DNA of 41,799 bases from Acidobacteriota bacterium. GTDB taxonomy: Bacteria; Acidobacteriota; Terriglobia; Acidiferrales; UBA7541. The stretch lies in contig QHYM01000111.1 of NCBI GenBank assembly GCA_003223295.1, forward strand, positions 1 to 41,799, read 5' to 3'. Below, one piece after another: positions 31,706 to 40,171 of this stretch (the first letter of the stretch is position 1; every line of letters starts with the position of its first letter). A model generated the notes under the pieces. That model was not told the DNA's origin and did not search any database. It worked only from the letters and a program-made list of their open reading frames with translations. Position numbers and translations under genes: made by a program.

Positions 31706-32773
31706 CTATTGCTGATTCCTGCTTACCGCTCGATCCAGGTAATGCGTTTCGCCAGCTTCGATGAGCCGGATCGATGCGGCTTCGGGGGTCAAGTCGCGCT
31801 GCGGGGAGGCAAGCAGTTCGTAGCCCACCATGAACTTTCGAACGGTGGCCGAACGCAGCAGCGGCGGGAAATAATGCGCGTGCAGATGCCATGCTTCATG
31901 AGGTTCACCGTCGGTCGGCTGCTGATGGAAGCCCATTGAATAAGGAAACGCGCTTTCGAACAGATTGTCATAGCGGATGGTTACGCGGCGGAGAATGTCG
32001 CCGAGCAGATCGCGCTCGCCCTCCTTGAGTAGCTCGAGAGAGCCGACATGGCGTTTGCTCAAGACGAGCGTTTCGAACGGCCAGACCGCCCAAAACGGGA
32101 CAAGGGCGGCGAACGCGTCGTTCTGGCAAACGACCCGCTCGAGCCGATGTAACTCCAATTGCAGATAATCGCAGAGCAGGCACGAATGTTTTTCTGCGCG
32201 ATAGGCGCGAAGAGATTCGTCTTCGCGGGCAGGGAGATTCGGGACCGTGGCATTCGCCCAAATCTGGCAATGAGGGTGCGGGTTGCTGGCGCCCATCAGT
32301 TCGCCTCTATTTTCAAAGATTTGTACGTGACGGACCCAGGGAACCTGCGCGAGCGTGGAGAATTGCTCGGTCCAGGCGTCGATGACGCCACGCAATTCGC
32401 GAGAGTTCAATCGCGGAACGGTGAGATCGTGCCGCGGTGAAAAACACAGGACCCGGCAGAGGCCACGGTCCGTTTGCGCCACGAGCAAACCGTTCCCTTC
32501 ATAATGCAACGACTCACCCTCCGGCAGCAGCGCCGGGAAGTCGTTGTCGAATGCGTACGTTTCCGTATATTGCGGAGTTTGCTTGCCACCGGCACGCTTG
32601 TTCCCGGGACAAAGATAACAGTCTGGATCGTACAGGACGGAAGGAGCAGCCACGAGTTTCTCTACTTTTCCCTGCCACGGCCTTTGCGTGCGCTGTGGAG
32701 AGACCAGGACCCACTCCCGCAGGAGCGGATTGAAGCGTTTGTGCGGACTGGAAAGCAGCTCTTCAAAATTCAT
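31706..32773 (-). CDS. galT: Galactose-1-phosphate uridylyltransferase
   Basis: Leloir-pathway enzyme that transfers UMP between UDP-glucose and galactose-1-phosphate. The 355 residues from the ATG at 32773 include RFNPLLREWVLVSPQR, the zinc-type CYLC pair, FENRGELMGASNPHPHCQIWA with the nucleophilic histidine H168 in the HPH triad, and EAWHLHAHYFPPLLR of the C-terminal half. A TTG at 32791 is an alternative start, but TATGAT at 32797-32792 (with TTGGCA at 32822-32817, 19 bp spacer) places transcription between the two, favouring the ATG. There is no Shine-Dalgarno. No galK, galE or galM gene is nearby. Confidence 0.94.
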   Translation of the reverse strand: MNFEELLSSPHKRFNPLLREWVLVSPQRTQRPWQGKVEKLVAAPSVLYDPDCYLCPGNKRAGGKQTPQYTETYAFDNDFPALLPEGESLHYEGNGLLVAQTDRGLCRVLCFSPRHDLTVPRLNSRELRGVIDAWTEQFSTLAQVPWVRHVQIFENRGELMGASNPHPHCQIWANATVPNLPAREDESLRAYRAEKHSCLLCDYLQLELHRLERVVCQNDAFAALVPFWAVWPFETLVLSKRHVGSLELLKEGERDLLGDILRRVTIRYDNLFESAFPYSMGFHQQPTDGEPHEAWHLHAHYFPPLLRSATVRKFMVGYELLASPQRDLTPEAASIRLIEAGETHYLDRAVSRNQQ

Positions 32774-32877
32774 GATGATAGAAACCGCCAAATCATATCA
32801 ACATTCCGCGGTTCCCTGCCAAGTCGACCTCCTTGTCCTGTCTTGCCCGGTCATCGGACGGCGCTCAACGCCCCGTA

Positions 32878-34338
32878 TTATTTCAGATTCGCCTTTGGCG
32901 AGGCCGAGGAATTTGCGGCTGAAGCGGAGGAGAATTCCGCAACACCAATTCGAATCACGGTATCTCGCGTCGTAATGTTGTCCGGCTTTTCGGTCCAGAT
33001 TCCGTAGACGCGGCCGTTCATGGCAGCAAGCCCGTCATAATCGCCGATGAAGCCGCCCTTGGCATTGAAGGGCTGATCGGTCCAGGAATAATTCTGGAAA
33101 GATTGGCCGCCATCGGTGGAGCGGGCGAGAACCACAGTCTGCGCGCGATTTCTCGGATCTCCACGGCGATCATAGAAGATCACGTTTATCGAACCGTCCG
33201 CAGGATCCACGGCCATCCACTGAAAGAAATGCTCAGCTCCGTTATGAACGGCATCCGTGTTCACACGAATTGCGGGAGACCAGGTGGCACCATAATCTTT
33301 CGAAGAAGAACAGAAGACGTCAATCTCGCCATTGCGATAGTCGGCCCACGTGACGTAGAGGCGCCCGCCCTTCGGGCCTCCACGCGGATCGATGGCAATT
33401 TGCGGGAAGCCGTTGGCGCGCGCGACGGCGTCGATGCTGAACATCGTCGGCGCGGTATCAATAATATTGCGCGTGGGAGCGAACGTTGAGCCGCCATCCG
33501 AAGAAGCAGTGAAGACAACGTGGTTGCCGTCCGTCCAGACAGCATAAAGCGCGCTGTCTGGACCAACCGCTCCGAAAAATCCTTCGACAGCGCCGTTGTC
33601 GTCGCGCGGAAGACCGCGCACGTTATCAATTTCCATCGGCTTCGACCAGGTCTTCCCATGGTCGGTAGAACGCACAAACTGAATCTGCGAATCGGTGACG
33701 GTCCAGCGCGTCCAGCCTATATATAAGTTGCCCGCGTAGGGGCCGTGACTGTTGTCCGCGACGATGTACGGTTTATCTTCCCAAGGCACATCCTTTTGAT
33801 CAGGGGTTTTGTCGGGCTGCTCGGTCGCGGCGATGTCCTTGGCCTCCCAGGTTTTTCCGCCATCGAGCGATCGCCGAACGTAAATTCCGTTGCGGGAGGA
33901 GTTGTGGCCCCAATAATTGAATGTTCCGAGCTTGTCAAACGCGATGTAGCAGATGAAAGCATGGCCCTGGTTGTCGTAGGTCGTGGAAACATCGCCAGAC
34001 ACGCGGTAGTCGCGTGGCTCGACGCCCGTGGCAATCTGCCAAGTGCGGCCTGCGTCGAAGGAATACGCCGCGTGCGCGTTGTCCTGATACACAGCGACTA
34101 CTTGCTGCGGGTTATTGGGATTGATGGCGATACCTGGCTCGGTGAAGTATCCGGGCTGGGGAGTCAAGGTGATAACGCTGGAGTTGGGGGCCTTTGGAGG
34201 GAGCTGTGCAGAAGTATTCCCTGCAATTGCCGCGAGCGTGGCAATTGACAAAATAGTGCGCAACGTTTGGCGCACGATAGCACGCGAGATTGAGGACAGG
34301 CGGCTCGCGCCTCCCGCAGAAATCTTTCTTGAATTCAC
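32878..34338 (-). CDS. Secreted BNR-repeat (sialidase-like) propeller protein
   Basis: Exported beta-propeller of 486 residues. The start is a GTG at 34338 with a perfect GGAGG 7 nt upstream (34350-34346); an open frame reaching 34437 overlaps the preceding gene and is rejected. The signal sequence is TLRTILSIATLAAIAGNTSAQ. Asp-box repeats occur as SFDAGRTW, SLDGGKTW, STDHGKTW, SSDGGSTF, SKDYGATW and STDGGQSF, about six blades. Annotated relatives are called exo-alpha-sialidases, but I do not see the catalytic arginine triad, so hydrolase activity is unproven. It follows an S9 peptidase gene (52 bp gap) and a large sortilin-like propeller protein, probably as one operon. Confidence 0.85.
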   Translation of the reverse strand: MNSRKISAGGASRLSSISRAIVRQTLRTILSIATLAAIAGNTSAQLPPKAPNSSVITLTPQPGYFTEPGIAINPNNPQQVVAVYQDNAHAAYSFDAGRTWQIATGVEPRDYRVSGDVSTTYDNQGHAFICYIAFDKLGTFNYWGHNSSRNGIYVRRSLDGGKTWEAKDIAATEQPDKTPDQKDVPWEDKPYIVADNSHGPYAGNLYIGWTRWTVTDSQIQFVRSTDHGKTWSKPMEIDNVRGLPRDDNGAVEGFFGAVGPDSALYAVWTDGNHVVFTASSDGGSTFAPTRNIIDTAPTMFSIDAVARANGFPQIAIDPRGGPKGGRLYVTWADYRNGEIDVFCSSSKDYGATWSPAIRVNTDAVHNGAEHFFQWMAVDPADGSINVIFYDRRGDPRNRAQTVVLARSTDGGQSFQNYSWTDQPFNAKGGFIGDYDGLAAMNGRVYGIWTEKPDNITTRDTVIRIGVAEFSSASAANSSASPKANLK

Positions 34339-34390
34339 GAATGCGCCTCCTCGATTGCAGCAGTTGCTTCCGCCGGAGTATTTGGACTCT

Positions 34391-36700
34391 TCATCGAGCA
34401 CGCGGCGGAGGGTTGTCCCGCTCTTCATGAATGGCAAAGTCAGCCGGCGGCGTCACTCCAAGGAGATAGTGAACGAAATAATCCCAGCGCCGGCGGATCA
34501 AGTAAGGATTGCCGCCTTCGCCGTGGTACATGTTCGGAACGATCAGCTGGTCGAAATTCTTGTTGGCTTTGATGAGGGCATCAGTCAGGCGCATGGTTTC
34601 CACGACATGCACGTTGTCATCGATATCCCCATGTTCGATGAGCAAGTGGCCCTTCAGGCGATCGGCCATGGTGACATTGGATTGCTCGGCGTAATCCGGT
34701 CCCACCGGATAACCCTGATAGAGTTCGTTCCACCACGCTTTGTCGAGCCGCGCGTCGTGATCGCCGGAAATGGACACGCAAACCTTGTAGAAATCGGGAA
34801 AGGACAAGATGGCGTGCGCAGAGCCGTAGCCTCCGGCGGAGGTGCCGTAAATGCCGACGCGATCCGCGTCCATGTACGGAAACTTCGCAGCCATCTGCTT
34901 GATCATTTCGACGTGGTCTTCAAACGCACCGCCGAGGTTGTGATAAGAGAATTCGTGGAAGGCCCGCGAACGACCAGTCGTGCCGCGGCCATCAATCATC
35001 ACTCCGATGAAGCCAAGCTCGGCAATTTGCTGTTCGGGATTGCGCAGAGCGGCGCCAAACGTTTTTGGAACGAAGAAGGCTTGCGGGCCGGTGTAAACCA
35101 TTTCGACGATGGGGTATTTCTTTGAGGAATCAAAATTGGATGGCTTCCAGATCAAGCCGTACAAGTCCGTAGTACCGTCCTTGGCTTTGCCTCGAAACGG
35201 TTCTGGCGATTTCCAGCCAGCTTTAACGAGTTCGCTGGTGTCGGTTTGCTCCAAGGTCCTGACCTGCGAGCCGTCTTTCGTGCGCTTCAGCAGGGAGACC
35301 GCGGGAAGGTCGGGCCGGGAAAAACTGTCTACGAAGTAGTTGCGATCGGGAGAAAAGCTCACCGTGTGAGTGGCATTTTCCGGCGTGAGCAGAGTAGGGC
35401 CCTTACCGTCAAAACCCGCGGCGTAGAGGTGAGTCTGGTACGGGTCTTCGTCCTTTTCCCGGCCGCTGGCAAGAAAAAAGACTCGCCGCGCTTTTTCGTC
35501 GACCTCGACAATCTGGCGCACGACCCACGATCCTTGGGTCAATTGGCCGCGCAATTCGCCGGTCTTGAGACTCGCAAGATAGAGATGATTCCAGCCATCT
35601 CTTTCGGAAGTCCATAGGACGTCGCCGGTCTCATGCAGAATCCGGAAATGCGTTTCTCCGGGATCGACATAGCGCTCGGCCTTCTCGCGAATCACGACTC
35701 GCTGCTCGCCCGTATTTGCGTCCACCTCGCGCAGGTCGATGGATTTTTCGCCGCGCTCGGCCGCATCGTAGGAAAACGTCTTGCTGTCCGCGTACCAGTC
35801 GAACCCAGGTCCGCCCTGGAATTGCATCTCGATAGGCGCGGTCTTCACTTCGATGCGCTTGCCGCTTTGCACTTCGAAAATGATCGGCTCAGCTTTAGGC
35901 AGGACTTCGCCGGGTAAGGGATACACGACCGTGTAAGCTTTCGGCCGGAGTTGGCCGGGCGGAACGAACTGCAGATAGTGGAAGCGCCCGGCGTTGCGGG
36001 TGTCCATGCGGTACGTGACGAGCTTGGAAGAATCGGGCGACCAGAACACCGCAGCACGCTGTCTGACGTCCTGCGTTCCCTGCGCCACCATCGGACGGAG
36101 CGAGGGAATTTCGGTGGCGAATTCGTAGGATGCTTCACCATCGCGCGTCAGGCGCACAACTTCTCCGGTAGAAACGTAACGCACGTACAGGTCGTGGTCC
36201 TTGACATAGGCGACCCACTCTTTGTTTGGCGAGGCCTCTTCGTACTGCCCAGCTACTGGCTCCGGCCCTCTCTTGCATTCGTAGTTTTCGAGCAGGCACG
36301 ACCAGGGCACGCCGTCAATCTGAAAAGAGATGGATTTTCCTCCTTCGGAGAAATCCATGGCCTCGAAGGGGAGGTCGGTCGATTGCACCTCGCGCTTTAG
36401 GGCCTTCGAAAGCGACGCGGCGAGCCGCGCATGGTCAAACGCAGGACCCGAGGAGTTTTGATCGGGATCGACGAGAAGGAATTCAGTTGCGTTCGTGCCT
36501 ACCTTCCGATACCAGAAGCGATTATTCTTGGCGATCCAGTGTGGGGCCACTTCGGCAACATAGATGCGGTGACGCAAATTTCCGGGAAGAAATTGCTCGG
36601 CGCGCTGATAGTCCTCGCGGGTGCCTTGAGCCGCGCTGCCGTGGGGAGAAAAGAGCAGCAGAACAGCAACGTAGAAACAGCGCCGAGGGCAAGCGTTCAT
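34391..36700 (-). CDS. Secreted DPP-IV-like S9 family peptidase
   Basis: Periplasmic serine peptidase of 769 residues. After a signal (CFYVAVLLLFSPHGSAAQ) comes a DPP-IV type propeller (about 60-520; features include RDHDLYVRYVSTGEVVRLT-like blades and WSPDSSKLVTYRMD). The hydrolase domain has nucleophile Ser621 in YGTSAGGYGSAHA, the acid in HGDIDDNVHVVET and a histidine in MYHGEGG. Its tail is VHYLLGVTPPADFAI. The ATG at 36700 has AGGAGG about 8 nt upstream. It differs in subfamily from the S9 peptidase at 18599. It lies 42 bp downstream of the 1098-residue propeller gene and presumably acts on peptides in the same envelope process. Confidence 0.93.
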   Translation of the reverse strand: MNACPRRCFYVAVLLLFSPHGSAAQGTREDYQRAEQFLPGNLRHRIYVAEVAPHWIAKNNRFWYRKVGTNATEFLLVDPDQNSSGPAFDHARLAASLSKALKREVQSTDLPFEAMDFSEGGKSISFQIDGVPWSCLLENYECKRGPEPVAGQYEEASPNKEWVAYVKDHDLYVRYVSTGEVVRLTRDGEASYEFATEIPSLRPMVAQGTQDVRQRAAVFWSPDSSKLVTYRMDTRNAGRFHYLQFVPPGQLRPKAYTVVYPLPGEVLPKAEPIIFEVQSGKRIEVKTAPIEMQFQGGPGFDWYADSKTFSYDAAERGEKSIDLREVDANTGEQRVVIREKAERYVDPGETHFRILHETGDVLWTSERDGWNHLYLASLKTGELRGQLTQGSWVVRQIVEVDEKARRVFFLASGREKDEDPYQTHLYAAGFDGKGPTLLTPENATHTVSFSPDRNYFVDSFSRPDLPAVSLLKRTKDGSQVRTLEQTDTSELVKAGWKSPEPFRGKAKDGTTDLYGLIWKPSNFDSSKKYPIVEMVYTGPQAFFVPKTFGAALRNPEQQIAELGFIGVMIDGRGTTGRSRAFHEFSYHNLGGAFEDHVEMIKQMAAKFPYMDADRVGIYGTSAGGYGSAHAILSFPDFYKVCVSISGDHDARLDKAWWNELYQGYPVGPDYAEQSNVTMADRLKGHLLIEHGDIDDNVHVVETMRLTDALIKANKNFDQLIVPNMYHGEGGNPYLIRRRWDYFVHYLLGVTPPADFAIHEERDNPPPRAR

Positions 36701-36742
36701 GGGGATTCCTCCTCGAAATGTTTTCAGGCCGTTCTCTTTTGT

Positions 36743-39700
36743 TTAGCCGCCTTCGTCGTCTTCGTCTTTTGTCTCTGCGGGGCGCACGAAGGCGATGGGA
36801 GTGATTCCTTTATCGAGCAACGTGCGGTTGAACGTAGGAATCTCCTTTTCAATGAGGTTTTGATAGCCGCTCTGCGCCTCGGCAAGGTCTTTTTCAATAG
36901 TCTGCAGGATGGCCGCAGCGGTATCAGTGGGAGGGCTATCCACACCTCCAGCCACATCTCCCGCACCCGTACCGACTTCGCCGTTCAGCCAGATCAGCTG
37001 GAGATAGGTCTTTTCTGGAATGGAATAATATTTGTCGTCACTCAAAGCGTCGGCGCGCGAAATGAATCTGTACTCGACGTCCTGCATCTTCTGGTCCATG
37101 GCTTCGACAGTCTTCAGCAATTCGGGGTCGGGATTGGCTTCGCTCTTCTCTTGTTTCGCCCCCTTTGTTGCGTCGTTGGTTTCCTCTTTCTTCTCCGTCG
37201 CTCCTTGAAGCACGCTCTTGCGCCCGCCCAACATGCGCGCAATCACATCGAGCTGCTTGCGCATCCATTCCAATTTGTTGGTGGCTTCAGAAGTTTTCGT
37301 GATGTCGTCGCGGATGCGCAGTTGCAGTTTGAAGGCAGCAGACAAATCCTCGTCGCTTGCGTGAACATTGGGGTTTTTGACGATGGTCACAGGCTGCGTG
37401 AAACTCTGTCCATCCACAGTAAGCCGAACCGTGTATTTTCCGGGTAGCGCCATCGGGCCGACCTCAGCTTCTCGGATTCCCCAATGCAAAACCTGCCGCG
37501 AATCACTGCCACGGAAGCGGCGCTCTTCCCAAATGTGCGGATTCTCGGAGGGCGTGGTGCGAAGCGCAACCAGCTTTGGCGGATCGTATAGGAAATTCCA
37601 TTCCGCCCGGTTCATGCCTGTCCGTCCTGGGCCGTCGAGCTTACGAACGAGCAATCCATTCGAATCGAGGATTTCGATTTTCAGCGGAGCTTTCGGTGCG
37701 GCTTTTAGCGAATAGGTAATTGCCGCGCCGCCATTGGGGAAAAGCCGGAGCGTTTCACGGGGAACAAAGAGTCGCACGGGCTCGTCAGCAACCTTTTGTG
37801 CCATCTGCTCCAGCGGCGTAATGTCATCCAGAATGTAGATTCCCCGGCCGTAGGTCGAGACGACGAGGTCGCGAAACTTCTTTTGTACCACGGCCCAGGT
37901 AACGGGCGCGTGCGGTAAACCTGCGCTAAGGGCCATCCAATGTGCGCCATCATCCAGAGAATAAAAGAGGCCGTTTCCGGTGCCGGCGAAAAGCAAGCCC
38001 TTCTGGTTGGGATCTTCCGCGATGGTGCGAACGTACCCCAGCGCGTGCTTGGGCAAGCCCTCTGAAATCTTCGTCCATGTCTTGCCGAAATCGGTGGTCT
38101 TGAAAATGTAAGGGTCGCGATTATCCATCAAGTGATAGTCGATGCAAACGTAGGCCGTGCCAGCATCGAAGTGCGATGGCTCGATGCGCGTCACCGTACC
38201 CCAAGGCGGCAAATCCTTGATATTTTTTGTGACGTTGGCCCAGTTCGCGCCGCCGTCCTTTGTGTACCAGATCAAACCATCATTCGTGCCCGCCCAGATA
38301 AGGCCTTGCTGCACTTCTGAGGGAGCGATGGCGAACACGACCTCTCCATAAAACTGGCCGAGGTTGTCCCCGACAATTCCGCCGGAAGAGCCAAGCCGGG
38401 CCGGGTCTTGCGTGGAAAGATCCGGACTGATGACCGCCCAGCTTTGCCCGCCATTGGTTGTTTTGAAAATGACCTGGCAGCCGTAGTAGACGGTATTGTG
38501 TTCGAACGGATCGATAGCTAGAGGTGGCGTCCAGTGGCAGCGGTATTTCAGTTCATTCGGCGGCGAATCGAGGGAGTGGATCCAGGGGCTCACCGAGCGC
38601 GCGCGCTTGGTTTTCGCGTCCCACCGCGTCACTTCGTTTCCGTAGCAACTGGCCCACACGATGTTCGCGTCCGTCGGATCCGGGAGCGTAAATCCCGATT
38701 CGCATCCCCCCATGCGGCGTTCCCATCCGGTGTCCAGCACGCGGCCGTATTCGAGCGGCGGAGCAATGCTCGGGCCGCGCATGTTCGGGCCATCTTGCAT
38801 GTTGGTGTAGACGTAATAAGGAACCTGGTTGTCAACGGCCACGTGATACATCTGCCCAATGGGGAGTTGCACGCGATGAAAGCCACGGCCATGCACGGTG
38901 GTGATATTTAATCCGCCATCATCCGTGATAACGAAGCGGTCAGGATTCAGCGGATCGATCCAAATGTCGTGATTGTCGCCGCCCCAAGGCACTTCCTTGA
39001 AGATTTCACCGCCATCGAGCGATTCAAGAAAGCTGCTGTTGGCCACGTAGACTTCGTTGTCGTTGCCCGTGGAGACGGCGATTCGAATGTAATATCCCGC
39101 GCGTCCGATCAACTGGCGCTGGTAATTCATGGCTTGCCAGTTTTCGCCGCCGTTGTCGGAGCGCCACACTGCTCCTTGATCTTTCGTCTGAATCAGTGCG
39201 AAATAGCGCTCGGAATTAGTCGGTGCGATGGCCACATCGATTTTCCCGAGCGGTGGTTTCGGTAAGCCGTGGCTTTCAATCTTTGTCCACTTAGTGCCGC
39301 CATCTTTCGAAATGTAAACCGCGCTGCCCGGCCCGCCGCTCAACTCTCCGTAAGTGTGCATTTCCACTTGCCACATTCCTGCAAGGAGAATTCGCGGGTT
39401 GTGCGCGTCCATGGCCAGCCCCGAACAGCCGGTGTTGGCGTCGGCAAAGAGCACGCGCTCCCAGTGCTGCCCGCGGTCCGTGGTGCGATAGACGCCTCGC
39501 TCCTGCTGCGGACCAGTTGTACGGCCAAGCGCACACACAAATGCAATATCCGGATTTGTGGGGTGAACCAGGATTCTCCCAATGCGCCCCGTCTCGTCCA
39601 AACCCACATGCGCCCAGTTCTTGCCGGAATCCGTCGAGAGGTAAACGCCATTGCCCATCACATCGCTGTCGCGAATTGCCCAGGCTTCGCCTGTGCCCAC

Positions 39701-40039
39701 CCAGATCACGCTCGGGTCGGATGGAGCTACGGCGATGGCCCCAATGGCCGCTACCGGCTGCTTGTCAAAGACGGGATCCCAGCGGTTGCCGCCATCCGTG
39801 GTTTTCCAGACTCCACCGGAAGCAGCGCCCGCATAATACGTGCTCGGATCACCGGGCACGCCAGCAATCGAAGCTACGCGATTCCCTGTACGAGGTCCGA
39901 CAAACCGAAACCGGAAAGTCTCTTCGTCACTGCGAGCGCCCGGTGGTCTTTGCGCGTAAGCGAGCGACGCGAAAGTTCCTAGAGCCCAGAGCAGCAGTCC
40001 TGCCTTGATCGAGGGACGACAGACCGAAGTAGCGCGCAT
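36743..40039 (-). CDS. Secreted sortilin/VPS10-like BNR propeller protein, 1098 residues
   Basis: Very large exported protein with a signal peptide (AGLLLWALGTFASLAYAQ). The N-terminal two-thirds is a multi-bladed propeller with Asp-box/WD40-like motifs: GGVWKTTDGGNRW, STDSGKNW, RTTDRGQHW, SKDGGTKW, RSDNGGENW, KTTNGGQSW, YTKDGGANW, KTTDFGKTW and SLDDGAHW. A linker, an immunoglobulin-like segment (YSLKAAPKAPLKIEILDSNG) and a C-terminal helical, charged domain follow, including a KKEETNDATKGAKQEKSEAN stretch. Homologues are called glycosyl hydrolases or sortilin-like; no catalytic site is recognised. It is the first gene of the run with the S9 peptidase. The start ATG follows AAAGGGGATTGGGTGA. 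Confidence 0.88.
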   Translation of the reverse strand: MRATSVCRPSIKAGLLLWALGTFASLAYAQRPPGARSDEETFRFRFVGPRTGNRVASIAGVPGDPSTYYAGAASGGVWKTTDGGNRWDPVFDKQPVAAIGAIAVAPSDPSVIWVGTGEAWAIRDSDVMGNGVYLSTDSGKNWAHVGLDETGRIGRILVHPTNPDIAFVCALGRTTGPQQERGVYRTTDRGQHWERVLFADANTGCSGLAMDAHNPRILLAGMWQVEMHTYGELSGGPGSAVYISKDGGTKWTKIESHGLPKPPLGKIDVAIAPTNSERYFALIQTKDQGAVWRSDNGGENWQAMNYQRQLIGRAGYYIRIAVSTGNDNEVYVANSSFLESLDGGEIFKEVPWGGDNHDIWIDPLNPDRFVITDDGGLNITTVHGRGFHRVQLPIGQMYHVAVDNQVPYYVYTNMQDGPNMRGPSIAPPLEYGRVLDTGWERRMGGCESGFTLPDPTDANIVWASCYGNEVTRWDAKTKRARSVSPWIHSLDSPPNELKYRCHWTPPLAIDPFEHNTVYYGCQVIFKTTNGGQSWAVISPDLSTQDPARLGSSGGIVGDNLGQFYGEVVFAIAPSEVQQGLIWAGTNDGLIWYTKDGGANWANVTKNIKDLPPWGTVTRIEPSHFDAGTAYVCIDYHLMDNRDPYIFKTTDFGKTWTKISEGLPKHALGYVRTIAEDPNQKGLLFAGTGNGLFYSLDDGAHWMALSAGLPHAPVTWAVVQKKFRDLVVSTYGRGIYILDDITPLEQMAQKVADEPVRLFVPRETLRLFPNGGAAITYSLKAAPKAPLKIEILDSNGLLVRKLDGPGRTGMNRAEWNFLYDPPKLVALRTTPSENPHIWEERRFRGSDSRQVLHWGIREAEVGPMALPGKYTVRLTVDGQSFTQPVTIVKNPNVHASDEDLSAAFKLQLRIRDDITKTSEATNKLEWMRKQLDVIARMLGGRKSVLQGATEKKEETNDATKGAKQEKSEANPDPELLKTVEAMDQKMQDVEYRFISRADALSDDKYYSIPEKTYLQLIWLNGEVGTGAGDVAGGVDSPPTDTAAAILQTIEKDLAEAQSGYQNLIEKEIPTFNRTLLDKGITPIAFVRPAETKDEDDEGG

Positions 40040-40110
40040 TCACCCAATCCCCTTTCCTATCGCAAATAGGATGTGTGCCGCTGGCATGCTACGCATTTAC
40101 GCTTGAGATG

Positions 40111-40131
40111 GAAACCCGTAAATCGGGTTTC
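40111..40131 (-). terminator. Hairpin between GH51 gene and sortilin-like gene
   Basis: GAAACCCG (40111-40118) and CGGGTTTC (40124-40131) form a perfect 8 bp stem with a TAAAT loop, 41 bp after the arabinofuranosidase stop on the minus strand. No T-run follows. A smaller CCTAT/ATAGG stem lies at 40056-40070, just before the next gene. This suggests the two genes are separate units. Confidence 0.5.
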
Positions 40132-40171
40132 GGCCTGCGCGATAACGCTACGCGCTCGACCACCTAGCGGC

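Noticed and set aside
32878-34338. Functional exo-sialidase
   Set aside because: Asp-boxes are structural; I could not identify the arginine triad or the nucleophilic tyrosine, so I name it only as sialidase-like.
34115-37447. Plus-strand open frames 34115-35125 and 36431-37447
   Set aside because: Antisense to the DPP-IV-like peptidase and propeller genes; no motifs, no Shine-Dalgarno that I could see.
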